Positions 8,411 to 18,147 of a stretch of DNA of 64,000 nt are shown here, piece after piece. The notes under the pieces were generated by a model. That model was given only the letters and a program-made list of their open reading frames with translations, was not told where the DNA came from and searched no databases. The translations under genes and the position numbers were made by a program. Source of the stretch: Alphaproteobacteria bacterium (GTDB lineage Bacteria; Pseudomonadota; Alphaproteobacteria; Rickettsiales; UBA998); assembly GCA_004293935.1 (NCBI GenBank), contig RDZH01000014.1:1-64000 (forward strand), given 5' to 3'. Within the stretch, counting starts at the first letter, position 1; the number at the start of each line of letters is the position of its first letter.

Positions 8411-9700
8411 ATGAGTGAACATACAACAACCAAGATTCTAGATGTTTATCTACAAAGCAAGCTCGCAGGCAAGCTCACCGCAACCAATGCAGAGTTGAGC
8501 TTTGCTTACGATGCCGACTATTTGCAGCATCCAAATGGCAGAAAATTATCTGCTTCCATGCCGCTGCAGCCGGAGGCCTTTGGTCATAGCATTGCCGCGC
8601 CATTTTTTTCCGGCTTGCTGCCCGATGAAGGCGTGCGTGCGCGTTTGGCGCGGTACTTGACGCTATCAGAGCGAAACACCTTCGCGCTGCTGAAAGCTAT
8701 CGGCGGCGAATGCGCGGGAGCCATATCGCTTTATCCCGAAGGCATCACGCCACATGCGCAAGCAGAGCCAACCTATCGACGTTTAAGCGAAGCGGAAGCT
8801 GACGCAGTATTAGCTTCGCTCGACAAGCGTCCGATGCTTGCTGGCGAGGAAGATGTGCGTATCTCTGGCGCGGGCGCGCAGAACAAGTTAATGATTGCCT
8901 TTGACGCAGAAGGGCAAATCGCTATTCCCACTGGCAGCACAGCTTCCACCCATATCATTAAGCCACCCATTGCGGGACTGGAGGATTCAGTTTTTAACGA
9001 ATTCTTCTGTATGCAACTTGCCCGTGACGCTGGTCTTCCTGCGCCGGAAACCCGTATTTTATGGATCACGGGCAAGCCATATTATCTTGTCGCACGCTAT
9101 GACCGCCAAGCGGATGCTTCTGGCACTGTCCACCGCCTACATCAGGAAGATTTCTGTCAGGCCATGCATATCGCGCCGGAAATCAAATACGAAAACGAAG
9201 GCGGCCCTGCGTTGGAGCAATGTTTTGCATTACTGGATGCACGCATTGCCTCAGGCGCAATGGCTGGTAAAAATAAAATCACACTGCTACAAGGTGTCAT
9301 CTTCAATTATCTGATCGGCAATGGCGATGCCCATGGCAAAAACTTTTCCATCCTCTATCATGGCGAATCAGAATCCCTCGCGCCATTTTATGATTTGCTA
9401 TGCACGCAAATTTACAGCGATGCGTTTAACGCGAAAATGGCCATGAAAATCGGGGGCAAATACAAATTCAAAGAGGTCAGTATCCGCCACTGGGAAAAAC
9501 TTGGTGTTGCTCTCGGTTTCCGCCAAGATTTTGTTAAGCGTCAGATTGTGACCATCAATAACGATGTTGCCAAAGCCGCCACGTCGCTTTTCGGCAAACT
9601 GAATGGTAACTCTGAAACCGCATCACCCGTGTATGAACAGATCATGGCAGTGATAACCGCGAACCATCAAAGAATGACGAACTTCCAGAGCGAAGCGTGA
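8411..9700 (+). CDS. HipA-like serine/threonine kinase toxin
   Basis: HipA N-domain (AAPFFSGLLPDEGVRARLARYLTLSERNTFALLKAIGGECAGAISLYP), FNEFFCMQLARDAGLPAPETRIL, catalytic NGDAHGKNFSILY and FYDLLCT. Confidence 0.92.
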   Translation: MSEHTTTKILDVYLQSKLAGKLTATNAELSFAYDADYLQHPNGRKLSASMPLQPEAFGHSIAAPFFSGLLPDEGVRARLARYLTLSERNTFALLKAIGGECAGAISLYPEGITPHAQAEPTYRRLSEAEADAVLASLDKRPMLAGEEDVRISGAGAQNKLMIAFDAEGQIAIPTGSTASTHIIKPPIAGLEDSVFNEFFCMQLARDAGLPAPETRILWITGKPYYLVARYDRQADASGTVHRLHQEDFCQAMHIAPEIKYENEGGPALEQCFALLDARIASGAMAGKNKITLLQGVIFNYLIGNGDAHGKNFSILYHGESESLAPFYDLLCTQIYSDAFNAKMAMKIGGKYKFKEVSIRHWEKLGVALGFRQDFVKRQIVTINNDVAKAATSLFGKLNGNSETASPVYEQIMAVITANHQRMTNFQSEA

Positions 9701-9724
9701 CCCTTGTTAATGTACGCAGCTATT

Positions 9725-9763
9725 CCACATTTTGATACTACGTATTTTCATGTGCGATGAGTA
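9725..9763. repeat. Partial copy of family B repeat
   Basis: ccacattttgatactacgtattttcatgtgcgatgagta; matches the second module of copies at 33089 and 43140. Confidence 0.7.
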
Positions 9764-9770
9764 GAGCAGA

Positions 9771-9796
9771 CTCTGCAAAAGGGTTATTTTGCAGAG
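9771..9796. terminator. Intergenic hairpin between convergent genes (CTCTGCAAAA-gggtta-TTTTGCAGAG)
   Basis: Perfect 10-bp stem, 6-nt loop, between the hipA-like gene and the convergent dioxygenase-like gene; no strong T-tract. Confidence 0.5.
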
Positions 9797-9810
9797 ATTC
9801 CTATAAATGA

Positions 9811-10602
9811 CTAAAATCCGCGAAAACGATCGCGTGTCGGCAAGACAATATCGGTATGTACGAGCATACCTGATGCTGATGCATCTTCTTCCTCAATCGG
9901 AATTACGGTGGCGGTGAGTGCTTTTTTTGCACCCTCGGGCAAGCGTGTATAGGATGGATCTGAGCCGTTGCGCACTTCACCCTCAAAGAAGAACGCTGTT
10001 TGAATCGCCCCGCCTAATTTAGGATGGGAGACACGGATGTTCAGATAGGGTGTGTCAGTGCCTACAGTTCCCGGATAAATGGTTTCAAAAAGGAACTCAC
10101 CACGATTATCCGTCACCACACGCCCCGCGCCCGCAAAAAGGGCATAAGGGTTGGATAAATCCTTGTTATTTGCCAGAATATATTTGCCATCAGCATTGCG
10201 GTGCCATAATTCGACATCGGCATCGCGCAAGGGGACGCAGGCAGCATCAAACACCCGACCACGAACATAGAGAAGATGCCCCGCTGTAAATTGTGATTTT
10301 CCAGCAGGACGTGCTAGTTTGCTGGAACGTGGTATCGCATCCCGCCCCGGATAGCCATAGCGCACCAAGGGAGGCGTTCTGCCACATTGTTTGGCAAAGC
10401 GATCCCCCTCAGGGATGGGGGACGCGCTGCGATCTTGCGGTGCGCCCGATCCAACAGTGGAGGGGGCTTTTCCTGTAGTGATGGAACGATTCGCATCTTC
10501 AGGTGTGCCACTGCGACGCATACCATCGGCAAAAACGGGCATAGTATGGAGGAGAGAAAGGATCGTGGCAATGGTGAAGATGGTTCGGGTACGTGGATTC
10601 AT
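9811..10602 (-). CDS. Exported intradiol ring-cleavage dioxygenase-like protein
   Basis: Signal peptide IFTIATILSLLHTMPVFADG; LLYVRGRVFDAACVPLRDADVELWHRNADGKY, VVTDNRGEFLFETIYPG typical of the dioxygenase_C fold. Confidence 0.75.
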   Translation of the reverse strand: MNPRTRTIFTIATILSLLHTMPVFADGMRRSGTPEDANRSITTGKAPSTVGSGAPQDRSASPIPEGDRFAKQCGRTPPLVRYGYPGRDAIPRSSKLARPAGKSQFTAGHLLYVRGRVFDAACVPLRDADVELWHRNADGKYILANNKDLSNPYALFAGAGRVVTDNRGEFLFETIYPGTVGTDTPYLNIRVSHPKLGGAIQTAFFFEGEVRNGSDPSYTRLPEGAKKALTATVIPIEEEDASASGMLVHTDIVLPTRDRFRGF

Positions 10603-10603
10603 G

Positions 10604-11281
10604 CTAGGCTGCCTGTATGTGAGATTCTTGCACCATCATGATGATGGCATCGACTAATTCGTGAATGCCTTGCCCAACTTCATGGATGGCAACATCATCA
10701 CGCATATAGGCACTGCATGACACAATACGATGACGCGAATCCACGATAGCACGATGTGTTGCACTTTCATGATGTACATTGCCGTGCTGACGAATGATTG
10801 ATGCAACCGAGGCATCATCGCCTATCGTGACCGTGATGCCGTGATCATGCAAAATACCGCTCACAATAGCAGGGGCAATGCAGATCGCACCAATGGGTTT
10901 GCGCGCCTCATAAAAATCACGCACGATGGAAGCAAAAAGCGGATCGGGTGTCATGGATGCGCCACGGAAGGCAAAATCCGAGAGGTTTTTTGCCACGCCA
11001 AAGCCACCGGGGATGATTAAGGCATCATGATCTGTGACTTTTAGGGCATTGAGGGGGGAAATCTTTCCACGCGCTAGCCGTGCCGCTTCGGTTAATATGT
11101 TACGGGTCTGTGTCGTGGACTCGCCCGTGTGATGATGCATCACATGATGCTGATCGCTATCAGGGGCATAGAGCTGCACATGGATATTGGCTTCACTCAG
11201 ATATAAGAGCGTTAAAATGGTCTCTCGGATTTCTGATCCGTCTAAATGACCGCATCCAGCAAGAATAAGTGCTATATTCAT
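10604..11281 (-). CDS. elbB: ElbB-type DJ-1/PfpI glyoxalase-like protein
   Basis: ALILAGCGHLDGSEIRETILTLLYLSEANI, ALIIPGGFGVAKNLSDFA, KPIGAICIAPAIVS. Confidence 0.92.
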   Translation of the reverse strand: MNIALILAGCGHLDGSEIRETILTLLYLSEANIHVQLYAPDSDQHHVMHHHTGESTTQTRNILTEAARLARGKISPLNALKVTDHDALIIPGGFGVAKNLSDFAFRGASMTPDPLFASIVRDFYEARKPIGAICIAPAIVSGILHDHGITVTIGDDASVASIIRQHGNVHHESATHRAIVDSRHRIVSCSAYMRDDVAIHEVGQGIHELVDAIIMMVQESHIQAA

Positions 11282-11301
11282 GATTATACCCCCTGTTCGT
11301 A

Positions 11302-12012
11302 TTAGTGACGTTTGGCACGATAGCGATTACGATAGAGCAAGGAATCAGTAGCTTGTTCAACAAGTTTCGTGACGCGCTTTGAGATTTGTCCCATCCGACG
11401 ACCAACGTTCAGCACATCCGCAATACGTCGTTCCAAGAATTCCCAGCTTACGTGATGATGCGGGCTATCATCATGCAACCAGACAAGGGCTGTGCTAGAA
11501 ACGACTTGGGCAAGCAATAAGCGTTTGCTGTAATAATTCATATCCGTTGAGCGATCACCCGCTAAAAACCATAATTCATCGCATGTATGCCAAAGTCTTT
11601 GCCATGCATTTCCCGCACGCCATGGCAATGCTTCCAATGCCACTGCCCGACGTAATGCTTCCTTATGCGGTGCCATCAGTTCAAAGCGACGTTTGACTAG
11701 CCATGTGATGCGTTCATGGGTGCGCATGGAGGCACACGCTCCCGCAAGTACCTCATTATGCAAGGTGCGATCAAGCATTGCGCCATAGACATTGAGTACA
11801 TCACTTACGCCTTCGGGGAATAAGCGATCAATATCCATCGGTGCGAATCCTGCACTTACTGAGGATTGAATAAGAGTGGCGCGATTCCATCCCTCAAAGC
11901 CTGCACGTTCCATAGCGCATTGGACAATCGCCTCTTGTTGCTGCAGTCGATATGCTTCCATCGTTGCTTCATGATCGGGGGCTAAAATCTCTATAATGTC
12001 TAAATTGTTCAT
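11302..12012 (-). CDS. COQ9 family protein
   Basis: FEGWNRATLIQSSVSAGF, LEALPWRAGNAWQRLWHTCDELWFLAGDRSTDMNYYSKRLLLAQVVSSTALVWLHD. Confidence 0.88.
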   Translation of the reverse strand: MNNLDIIEILAPDHEATMEAYRLQQQEAIVQCAMERAGFEGWNRATLIQSSVSAGFAPMDIDRLFPEGVSDVLNVYGAMLDRTLHNEVLAGACASMRTHERITWLVKRRFELMAPHKEALRRAVALEALPWRAGNAWQRLWHTCDELWFLAGDRSTDMNYYSKRLLLAQVVSSTALVWLHDDSPHHHVSWEFLERRIADVLNVGRRMGQISKRVTKLVEQATDSLLYRNRYRAKRH

Positions 12013-12112
12013 GGCATATACTATAAACTATTGTAGGTAATGTGCAAGAGACTATAGTATTTTTATCTAAAAAGCAATCAGACGATTACCCCATTAGTGC
12101 TTTTTGCACGAT

Positions 12113-13114
12113 CTATACATCATCAGGTTCGCCATCGGCGCAATGCAAGGCAAGACGTTTGAGGGCATCGATGCCTTCACCTGTGGCGGCGGAAATGCCA
12201 TAGACGGGAGCATGACAATGATTGCTGAGTTGCGCAATCGCTTGCTTGCGCTGATCTTCATCGAGTGCATCGCATTTGTTGAGGACGACTAATTCACGTT
12301 TGGTTGCCAGCAATTCACTATAGGATTCTAGCTCGTTGCGTACCACATCATAGGCTTCACATATATTGTCGTGGGTGGCATCAATCAGATGAATAATCAC
12401 ACGGCAGCGTTCAATATGCTTGAGAAAGCGGATACCAAGTCCAATACCTTCATGCGCGCCTTCAATCAGCCCCGGAATATCCGCCATCACAAATTCACGC
12501 TCATCAACATAGACTACGCCAAGTTGTGGGGTGAGGGTGGTGAAGGGATAATCTGCAATTTTCGGACGGGCGCGGCTTACAACGGAAAGCAATGTGGATT
12601 TACCTGCATTGGGCATCCCAACTAGCCCGACATCACAAAAGAGTTTCAGATGCAGCCATACCCATAATTCTTGCCCCAATTCCCCAGGAGTTGAACGACG
12701 TGGTGCTTGATTGATGGAACTCTTAAAATGCGTATTGCCAAGACCCCCACGTCCTCCCTCAATCAGGGTCACTTCTTGCCCGTCATAGGACATATCAATC
12801 AGCACGCGTTCACCATCTTCTTCAAGGATTTGTGTGCCGATAGGTACGTAGAGGATAATATCATCACCCTTTGCGCCATCGCGCTGTTTGCCCATGCCAT
12901 GCATCCCTGTTTTGGCTTTGAAATGCTGTTTATAGCGATAGTCAATCAAGGTATTGAGGTTCGTAGTCGCACGGATGATGATATGACCGCCACGTCCACC
13001 ATTGCCACCATCTGGACCGCCAAAGGGGACATTCGCTTCACGGCGAAAGCTCACGCATCCTGCGCCACCATTACCCGAACGTAAATATATTTTTGCTTCA
13101 TCGATAAAATGCAT
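12113..13114 (-). CDS. obgE: GTPase Obg/CgtA
   Basis: MHFIDEAKIYLRSGNGGAGCVSFRREANVPFGGPDGGNGGRGG, GLVGMPNAGKST, DIPGLIEGAHEGIGLGIRFLKHIERC. Confidence 0.97.
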   Translation of the reverse strand: MHFIDEAKIYLRSGNGGAGCVSFRREANVPFGGPDGGNGGRGGHIIIRATTNLNTLIDYRYKQHFKAKTGMHGMGKQRDGAKGDDIILYVPIGTQILEEDGERVLIDMSYDGQEVTLIEGGRGGLGNTHFKSSINQAPRRSTPGELGQELWVWLHLKLFCDVGLVGMPNAGKSTLLSVVSRARPKIADYPFTTLTPQLGVVYVDEREFVMADIPGLIEGAHEGIGLGIRFLKHIERCRVIIHLIDATHDNICEAYDVVRNELESYSELLATKRELVVLNKCDALDEDQRKQAIAQLSNHCHAPVYGISAATGEGIDALKRLALHCADGEPDDV

Positions 13115-13339
13115 AAATAGAGCGCGCTGCCATTAAGTGTGTAATATTTTTTATATAGCATGTTTCAATAGGTTTGTTCTTTTTTAAGAGCAACCCGACT
13201 GAACATTCGTGGCACTAGTTCATATGTTTATAGCGCGACCCAGCCGATAAGTTCTTTAACTAATCTATCGTTACGCGCTATAGGAAACGCATCAAGAACA
13301 GACTCACGCACATGTGATGTGCGCTATGTTATGAGATGA

Positions 13340-13424
13340 TGGTGCCCCGGGTCAGACTCGAACTGACACGCCTCGCGGCATCGGATTTTGAATCCGACGC
13401 GTCTACCAATTCCACCACCGGGGC
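13340..13424 (-). tRNA. tRNA-Leu (anticodon CAA)
   Basis: Reverse strand GCCCCGGTGGTGGAATTGGTAGACGCG...CGGATTCAAAATCCG...GTTCGAGTCTGACCCGGGGCACCA. Confidence 0.95.
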
Positions 13425-13593
13425 ATTGTTATGGTCGGCTGACAAAAAATACTTATTTCTTATGTCAAAGAACGACTATACCATTATGATTTATAGTGCT
13501 TTTACCATGATATAATTGCCGACCGAACGGTAGTTTTATAATGGAAGCACTATTGAGTTGTGCATCATAATGATTTTGTGTGGCACGTCAAGT

Positions 13594-13637
13594 AAAAAAA
13601 AGCCCCGTTCCTTCATAAAAAAGAAACGAGGCTTTTT
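13594..13637. terminator. Bidirectional rho-independent terminator
   Basis: aaaaaaaagccccgttccttc...gaaacgaggcttttt hairpin with A/T flanks, downstream of the phasin gene. Confidence 0.75.
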
Positions 13638-13673
13638 GATATACAAGCATTATACAAAAACAATAGTAGTATA

Positions 13674-13700
13674 TGGATACCAGCCTTCGCTGGTATGACT
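13674..13700. repeat. Single hairpin unit of family A repeat
   Basis: tggataccagccttcgctggtatgact. Confidence 0.7.
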
Positions 13701-13711
13701 AGAACTGAGAA

Positions 13712-14137
13712 TTATGCAGCTTTTTTTGCAATCTTGCCAGCTTCTTCCATTGCTTCAGAAGCGCGCTTGTTGAGTACGTCAAATGCTTCAAATGTAGATT
13801 TAGAAGCCATTTCAGAAATTTCACGCACAGAATTTACGCATGATTCAAATACGTCTTTAGCAACGGCTGTTTGTTTTTGCGCATTGATTTCAGGCATACC
13901 GTTAGTTGCAGTGAACATATCACGAGATGCACTCATGCACTTTTCCATGTTGTGTTGCAATACTTCAGCACTGCGCTTATTGATTGCTTGAACGCCTTCA
14001 ATCATCACTTGGTTGGCAGCAGAATATGCTTCCAAGTTACGACGACCTACGTTGAACAATTCATTGTAATCTAAAGTAGGCATTTTGAAATCAGAAAATG
14101 TTTTGAAAAAATCAGTAGTTTGTTTGGCTGCAGCCAT
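13712..14137 (-). CDS. Phasin family protein
   Basis: Small helical protein; FNVGRRNLEAYSAANQVMIEGVQAINKRSAEVLQHNMEKC typical of Phasin_2. Confidence 0.85.
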   Translation of the reverse strand: MAAAKQTTDFFKTFSDFKMPTLDYNELFNVGRRNLEAYSAANQVMIEGVQAINKRSAEVLQHNMEKCMSASRDMFTATNGMPEINAQKQTAVAKDVFESCVNSVREISEMASKSTFEAFDVLNKRASEAMEEAGKIAKKAA

Positions 14138-14293
14138 GATATGCTCCGTCTGGTTAAGATAGTGACAACAAATTCAGGGTGTAAAAACTAAACCCATCAC
14201 ACAATGGACTATGCACTAAAAACAAAAGCATGTCAAGCCTATTGTGCAATGCACAAATATCTTTTTCTTGCAGTGCAGTAAATTTACCGCATC

Positions 14294-15100
14294 TTAGGAG
14301 GACAACGCTTGGGCGCGTTCCATTGCTTCGTTAAAAGCGGCGATAAACCCTTCACGCCATTGATGATTTTTGTTGAGCTGTTGCAAAGCAGCTTCAGTCA
14401 TGCCGCCTTTGCTGGTGACGCGGGCAGTAAGTGTGGCAAGAGGAACGTCGATATGATGATCGCTGAGTGCCATCGCGCCGCGCATGGTGTGGCGAATGAT
14501 ATGGCGTGCATCCTCATAAGGCATACCATAATGCGCTGCTGCCATGCACCACGCATCCATCCATGCATAGACATAAGCAGGACCGCACCCAGCAATCGCG
14601 GTAAAGAGATTCATTTCTGATTCCGTGTGCAGCCAATAGGCACTTCCTAGGCTTTGTATCATTTCCTCAACCATGAGGCGATCTTTGTCGGTGAGTGCAG
14701 CATTAGCGGTGAGTCCTGTCACTCCAAGACCAAGACTTACGGGTGTATTGGGCATAGCACGCACGATGCGTGTGTTTATTCCGAGTCGTTCTTCATACCA
14801 TGCGAGTGGCAATGCTGCTGCGATGCTGATATGTAGGTGCGCACGCACATCCCCCACAGATTGCACGGCATCGAACGCATGTGCCATCATTTGCGGTTTG
14901 ACTGCCCATATTAAGGTATCATAATGGGCGAGGGTGCATTGCGCCACATTGGCATGATACGCGATACGCGCATGGGAAGCAAGATGCACGGGCAGGGGGG
15001 AAGGCTTGATAATAGTGACATGCTGCAACCATGACGTATCTAGCCATCGTACTAGCATTGCTTGCCCCATCGCGCCACATCCTATCATGAGTAGGTTCAT
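14294..15100 (-). CDS. proC: Pyrroline-5-carboxylate reductase
   Basis: IGCGAMGQAML, RAMPNTPVSLGLGVTGL, GCGPAYVYAWMDA, TSKGGMTEAALQ. Confidence 0.95.
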   Translation of the reverse strand: MNLLMIGCGAMGQAMLVRWLDTSWLQHVTIIKPSPLPVHLASHARIAYHANVAQCTLAHYDTLIWAVKPQMMAHAFDAVQSVGDVRAHLHISIAAALPLAWYEERLGINTRIVRAMPNTPVSLGLGVTGLTANAALTDKDRLMVEEMIQSLGSAYWLHTESEMNLFTAIAGCGPAYVYAWMDAWCMAAAHYGMPYEDARHIIRHTMRGAMALSDHHIDVPLATLTARVTSKGGMTEAALQQLNKNHQWREGFIAAFNEAMERAQALSS

Positions 15101-15200
15101 CTCTATGCTCCCTTATTTTTCTTGTTTATATAATGTGCAGGAAAAAAAGTCAAAGTGTGTGATGCGCTTTTGGCATGGTGATTGCATTCATTATCATGCT

Positions 15201-15782
15201 ATGAAAGACACAATTCCCATTACCCATTTTTCCGCTGGTGTATCAACCTTGCCGAAGCCATCTGATGATGCTTCTGCTAAGGGCGATGCACCTTCGCTTT
15301 TTTCTGAACTGGTTGATGCGGTGAATCCACTGCATCATGTGCCTATTCTATCCAACGCCTACCGTGCAGCCACTGGGGAAACACTATCCCTTGGTGCGCG
15401 CATTGCAGGGGGAGGGCTTTATGGGGGAGTTATTGGAGCAGCGGCATCATTGGTGATGGGGGTTGCTGAAGAAGTGCATGGTGAGCCTTTAGAGCGTACC
15501 GCCATGGATGCTTTGGGCATAGCAGGGGAATCATCCCCATACCAGCCTACGCCTCTCGTTATTCACGATCTAAAGGCAGATGACGGCGAAGCAATGCTGC
15601 GTTTGGCGCAAAGTCAGGCATTCTCTGAAGCCTATGAGGCGGAAGTGCAGCGGCAACAGGTAGAGAAACCCGTTGAACCAGTGCGCCTACGTGAAATGCG
15701 CGATGAAGCGATGGGCATGACCAACAAAGATAAAGCAAGCCAAGTGCATACGCATTTGCAAGATACGCTTATACGTCTTTGA
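15201..15782 (+). CDS. Uncharacterised protein with glycine-rich hydrophobic segment
   Basis: LVDAVNPLHHVPILSNAYRAATGETLSLGARIAGGGLYGGVIGAAASLVMG; ATG at 15201; convergent with purB, stop overlaps by 14 bp. Confidence 0.7.
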   Translation: MKDTIPITHFSAGVSTLPKPSDDASAKGDAPSLFSELVDAVNPLHHVPILSNAYRAATGETLSLGARIAGGGLYGGVIGAAASLVMGVAEEVHGEPLERTAMDALGIAGESSPYQPTPLVIHDLKADDGEAMLRLAQSQAFSEAYEAEVQRQQVEKPVEPVRLREMRDEAMGMTNKDKASQVHTHLQDTLIRL

Positions 15783-17073
15783 AGATACGCGCAAATAATG
15801 TATCTACATGTTTGGTATGGTAGCCCATGTCGAATGCTTCACGGATGGTGGATTCGGGAAGGGCAGCCATCACTTCTGCATCGGCTAATAATTCGGTGAG
15901 GAAATCCTTGCCTTCTTGCCATACCTTCATGGCGTTGCGCTGCACATAAGCATAGGCATCTTCTCGACTTACTCCTGCTTGCGTCAGTGCCAAAAGCACA
16001 CGCTGTGAGAATACTAAGCCACCCAACTGATTGAGGTTGCGTTGCATATGTTCAGGATAAACCACTAATTGTTCAATGAGTCCCGCTAAACGATGTAGGG
16101 CGAAATCTAAGGTGATGGTTGCGTCAGGGGCAATAAAGCGTTCGACGGAGGAATGGGAAATATCACGCTCATGCCATAATGCGACATTCTCCAAGGCAGG
16201 CAGGGCATAAGAACGTACCATACGCGCAAGACCAGTGAGGTTTTCTGAAAGCACAGGGTTGCGCTTATGCGGCATGGCAGATGAACCTTTTTGCCCTTTT
16301 GAGAAAAATTCTTCCGCTTCTAATACTTCGGTGCGCTGTAAATGGCGTATTTCTGTGGCGATATTTTCAACAGAAGAAGCAATCACGGCGAGTGTTGAAA
16401 AATAGGCAGCATGGCGATCACGGGGGATAATTTGCGTGGAAATAGGTTCAACGCTGAGTCCGAGCTTGTGCGCCACATGCTCCTCAACATGCGGATCAAT
16501 GTTTGCAAATGTTCCCACAGCACCGGAAATCGCGCATGTGGCAATTTCTGCACGGGCGTGGTGCAAACGTGCTTTGCCACGTTCAAACTCAGCATAAAAA
16601 CGTGCAAATTTCAAACCCATCGTGACAGGCTCGGCATGAATCCCATGCGAACGCCCAACTGCCACCATATTTTTTGTTTCAAAGGCACGTTTTTTCAGCG
16701 CAGCGAGAACGCGATCCATGCCCGCAAGCAACAGATCAGTCGCTTGCATCAGTTGCACCGAAAGACACGTATCTAGCACATCAGAACTTGTCATGCCTTG
16801 ATGCACAAAACGGCTTGCATCACCTATGCCTTCGGCAATGACAGTGAGAAAAGCAATCACATCATGTTTGGTGACGCGCTCCACCTCATCAATGCGGGCA
16901 ATATCAAAATGCGTGGGCTTGCCGTTCCATATCGCCTTCGCTGCATCTTGTGGGATCACGCCTAAATCGGCAAGAGCATCACAAGCATGTGCCTCAATAT
17001 CAAACCATATAGCATATTTATTTTGGGCATCCCAAATGGCAACCATTTCAGGGCGAGCATAACGTGGTATCAT
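15769..17073 (-). CDS. purB: Adenylosuccinate lyase
   Basis: MIPRYARPEMVAIWD, GMTSSDVLDTCLSVQL, QKGSSAMPHKRNPVLSENLTGLAR. Confidence 0.97.
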   Translation of the reverse strand: MIPRYARPEMVAIWDAQNKYAIWFDIEAHACDALADLGVIPQDAAKAIWNGKPTHFDIARIDEVERVTKHDVIAFLTVIAEGIGDASRFVHQGMTSSDVLDTCLSVQLMQATDLLLAGMDRVLAALKKRAFETKNMVAVGRSHGIHAEPVTMGLKFARFYAEFERGKARLHHARAEIATCAISGAVGTFANIDPHVEEHVAHKLGLSVEPISTQIIPRDRHAAYFSTLAVIASSVENIATEIRHLQRTEVLEAEEFFSKGQKGSSAMPHKRNPVLSENLTGLARMVRSYALPALENVALWHERDISHSSVERFIAPDATITLDFALHRLAGLIEQLVVYPEHMQRNLNQLGGLVFSQRVLLALTQAGVSREDAYAYVQRNAMKVWQEGKDFLTELLADAEVMAALPESTIREAFDMGYHTKHVDTLFARIFKDV

Positions 17074-17136
17074 AAAACCTCAATATAATTTTATGATTCC
17101 TTATAGCAGATTCGCTTCAGAGAATAAATAGTTTTA

Positions 17137-18123
17137 TTATGATCGTGCCATCACAGGTGCTGTAGGGAGTTTCACGGTAGGTGTTGGTAGGGGAGGGGCG
17201 ATCTGAGATTGCTGTGCTGGCGCAGGCGTTGCGGGTGTTGACGCGGGGTCTTTCTCAGGCTTGCGATAGACTGGCGGTGGCTCGGGTAAAAATTGCCCGT
17301 TATTTTGCGCACGTTGGCGATCAATATTTTGCAACGCCCCGATCCCTGCATTGGGGTCTTGTTGATAGTTCTGTTGGGAAGGGATTTGGCTTTGCGCACC
17401 CGCTGCAAGCAATATCGCGGCCACTAAGAGCTGCCCAAACATGGGTTGCAGCCCAAAATTTTGCAAAAATGGTGGCATACCGCCCATATATTGGTTGTAT
17501 GTACCCTCTGCTGTCGAGGTTTGTAATTGTTGGGTGATTTGTTGTTGTGTCGGCACATTTGCAAACACTGCCTGTGTAGCGTTTTGTTGCGCAACGGGAG
17601 GTGCAGATGCTGAAGGCACAACGGGAGGGACATTGGGATTTTCTTTGCGATTAAAGGCATCGATTTTACGAGAATCAACATATTCTTCAAAGAATTTATC
17701 CTTCATTTGCGATGCGGGAACAACATCATTGGCAACACCACGGCTTGAATTGCCGTGCGTGATATGATACATTTTTTCACCTTGGGCGTTAGTTTCCACT
17801 TTGGTGACCATGCCAATATGCCCCCAAGCGCGGAAGCTGACTAATGCTCCTTCCACGGGCATTTCTTTCCCCATAGCTGTATTTAGTCCGTTTTTCTTGC
17901 CGTGATCCATGATCGCATCGACATTATAACGTCCTGTTCCAAGCCCTTGCAGCCATGCATCTTGCCCTGCATCCATGAAGGGCTGGGTGACGAACCCGCC
18001 ACACCACGGCCAATCAGCTCCTTCTTTGCCATCCATGCACCAACGCACGACAGGTCCATCATTATTGCCTGTGGCTTCGGTTTGTCCTATTTTGCTTCGA
18101 GCGATGGTAATTGCTGTGTTCAT
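17137..18123 (-). CDS. CHAP-type peptidoglycan amidase-like protein with Pro/Gln-rich tail
   Basis: CGGFVTQPFMDAG (Cys), GHIGMVTKVETNAQGEKMYHITHGNSS (His); low-complexity C-terminus with hydrophobic FGQLLVAAILLAAGA. Confidence 0.65.
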   Translation of the reverse strand: MNTAITIARSKIGQTEATGNNDGPVVRWCMDGKEGADWPWCGGFVTQPFMDAGQDAWLQGLGTGRYNVDAIMDHGKKNGLNTAMGKEMPVEGALVSFRAWGHIGMVTKVETNAQGEKMYHITHGNSSRGVANDVVPASQMKDKFFEEYVDSRKIDAFNRKENPNVPPVVPSASAPPVAQQNATQAVFANVPTQQQITQQLQTSTAEGTYNQYMGGMPPFLQNFGLQPMFGQLLVAAILLAAGAQSQIPSQQNYQQDPNAGIGALQNIDRQRAQNNGQFLPEPPPVYRKPEKDPASTPATPAPAQQSQIAPPLPTPTVKLPTAPVMARS

Positions 18124-18147
18124 GATGATTGCCTTGGATGATTATGA

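Noticed and set aside
7755-9710. tRNA-Leu as phage-type attB for the hipBA island
   Set aside because: No duplicated tRNA 3' segment could be found downstream of hipA, and no integrase is present.
10050-10657. Plus-strand ORFs of 61-88 aa
   Set aside because: Antisense to the dioxygenase-like gene, overlapping one another in several frames; no RBS or motif support.
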